A stretch of DNA of 6,805 nucleotides. Source: Candidatus Dormiibacterota bacterium (lineage in GTDB: Bacteria > Chloroflexota > Dormibacteria > Aeolococcales > Bog-877). The notes under the pieces are model-generated. The model made no database searches and was not told the DNA's origin. It worked only from the letters and a program-made list of their open reading frames with translations. The position numbers and the translations under genes are program-made. The stretch's first letter is position 1. Each line of letters opens with the position of its first letter. The DNA lies in the NCBI GenBank assembly GCA_003135035.1, contig PLDE01000152.1, positions 1 through 6,805 on the forward strand, written 5' to 3'. Positions 6,267 through 6,805 of this stretch are shown one piece after another.

Positions 6267-6805
6267 CTTCAGCCCTACCCCCTATCCCCACCGCCACCGG
6301 GGCGAGCAGACCCAGGCGACGGAAGCTCTCATCGATGTGAGTCAGGTAGGGCTCCAGTTCGAAGCAGGCGCTCACCTGCTCCGGAGTCAACGCCGCCGCC
6401 ACCTCAGGGCTCGCCGCGACGGTGGCCCGAAAGTCCCCTTGCGGTTGATCAGCGGACAAAGCCAGCGACTGAACCAGCCGGTAGGCAGCCTCGCGAGTTG
6501 TGCCAGCGCGGATCAGAGCCAGGAGGAGCTGCTGGCTTTGCGAGATCTGGCCCCGGCGCTGCAGGTTGGCCAGCATCGCTGGCGCGTCTACCTGGAGGCC
6601 GCCGATCACCTGAAATAGGCTGCGCAGGATGTAGGCCGTGGTCATGGTGGCGTCAGGCAGGGCCACCCGCTCGACTGAGGAATGGGAGATGTCGCGCTCG
6701 TGCCAAAGGGCAACGTCCTCGAGGCCGGCGACGGCCCAGCCTCGGAGCAACCGACAGAGCCCCGAGACCTGCTCCAAACGCACCGGGTTGCGCTTGTGGG
6801 GCATC
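6259..6805 (-). CDS. purB: Adenylosuccinate lyase, C-terminal part (5' end beyond window)
   Basis: PurB cleaves fumarate from SAICAR to give AICAR, and from adenylosuccinate to give AMP. Only the last 181 residues, from an internal methionine, are in view; the full enzyme is normally about 430-470 residues. The fragment opens exactly within the fumarase/aspartase superfamily signature, MPHKRNP. The catalytic serine a few residues before it therefore lies just off the right edge. WHERDISHSSVER (34-46 of the fragment) is typical of bacterial PurB, and the remainder is the helical C-terminal domain. The stop, TGA at 6261-6259, overlaps the purC start by 8 nt, so PurB and PurC translation are probably coupled. 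PurC makes the substrate of PurB, which fits their adjacency. I see no sign of disruption in the visible portion. Confidence 0.95.
   Translation of the reverse strand, partial: MPHKRNPVRLEQVSGLCRLLRGWAVAGLEDVALWHERDISHSSVERVALPDATMTTAYILRSLFQVIGGLQVDAPAMLANLQRRGQISQSQQLLLALIRAGTTREAAYRLVQSLALSADQPQGDFRATVAASPEVAAALTPEQVSACFELEPYLTHIDESFRRLGLLAPVAVGIGGRAEGG

Noticed and set aside
1..6805. An accessory, mobile, CRISPR, phage or biosynthetic system hidden in the window
   Set aside because: Seven contiguous purine genes occupy nearly every base. No repeats, integrase, RNA gene or long intergenic space is visible on either strand.

Overview
This window is a stretch of a de novo purine (IMP) biosynthesis operon from a high-GC bacterium. 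All seven genes lie on the minus strand. Transcription runs from the right edge to the left edge: purB (5' end outside the window), purC, purS, purQ, purL, purF, purM (3' end outside the window). The order matches the classic Bacillus subtilis arrangement (B-C-S-Q-L-F-M). It comes with a three-subunit PurS/PurQ/PurL FGAM synthase and a PurF of the iron-sulfur, propeptide-bearing type. These traits exclude an enterobacterial-style organism with one large PurL. They do not allow placement in a phylum; a GC-rich lineage with a Bacillus-like pur operon is as far as the sequence goes.

Layout from right to left (5' to 3' of the transcript): purB C-terminal part (6805-6259), purC (6266-5373, 8-nt overlap with purB), purS (5364-5134, 8-nt gap), purQ (5128-4424, 5-nt gap), purL (4427-2157, 4-nt ATGA overlap with purQ), purF (2101-605, 55-nt gap), purM (574-1, 30-nt gap). 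No stretch longer than 55 nt lacks a gene. No promoter, riboswitch or terminator is visible, as expected for the middle of an operon whose control region should lie upstream of purB, beyond the right edge.

Together the products cover PRPP to phosphoribosylamine (PurF), FGAR to FGAM (PurS, PurQ and PurL), FGAM to AIR (PurM), CAIR to SAICAR (PurC), and SAICAR to AICAR plus adenylosuccinate to AMP (PurB). PurD, PurN or PurT, PurE or PurK, and PurH are not in view and would be expected nearby or elsewhere.

This is a conserved housekeeping region and I see no undescribed system in it. The points worth a second look are small. The purS reading frame continues upstream of its first usable start codon with residues that match the missing first beta-strand. 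Five of the six visible starts are GTG or TTG. PurF has an unusually long predicted propeptide behind three tandem GTG codons. Codon use shifts within purM. PurM, PurL and PurC each carry a local motif variant.
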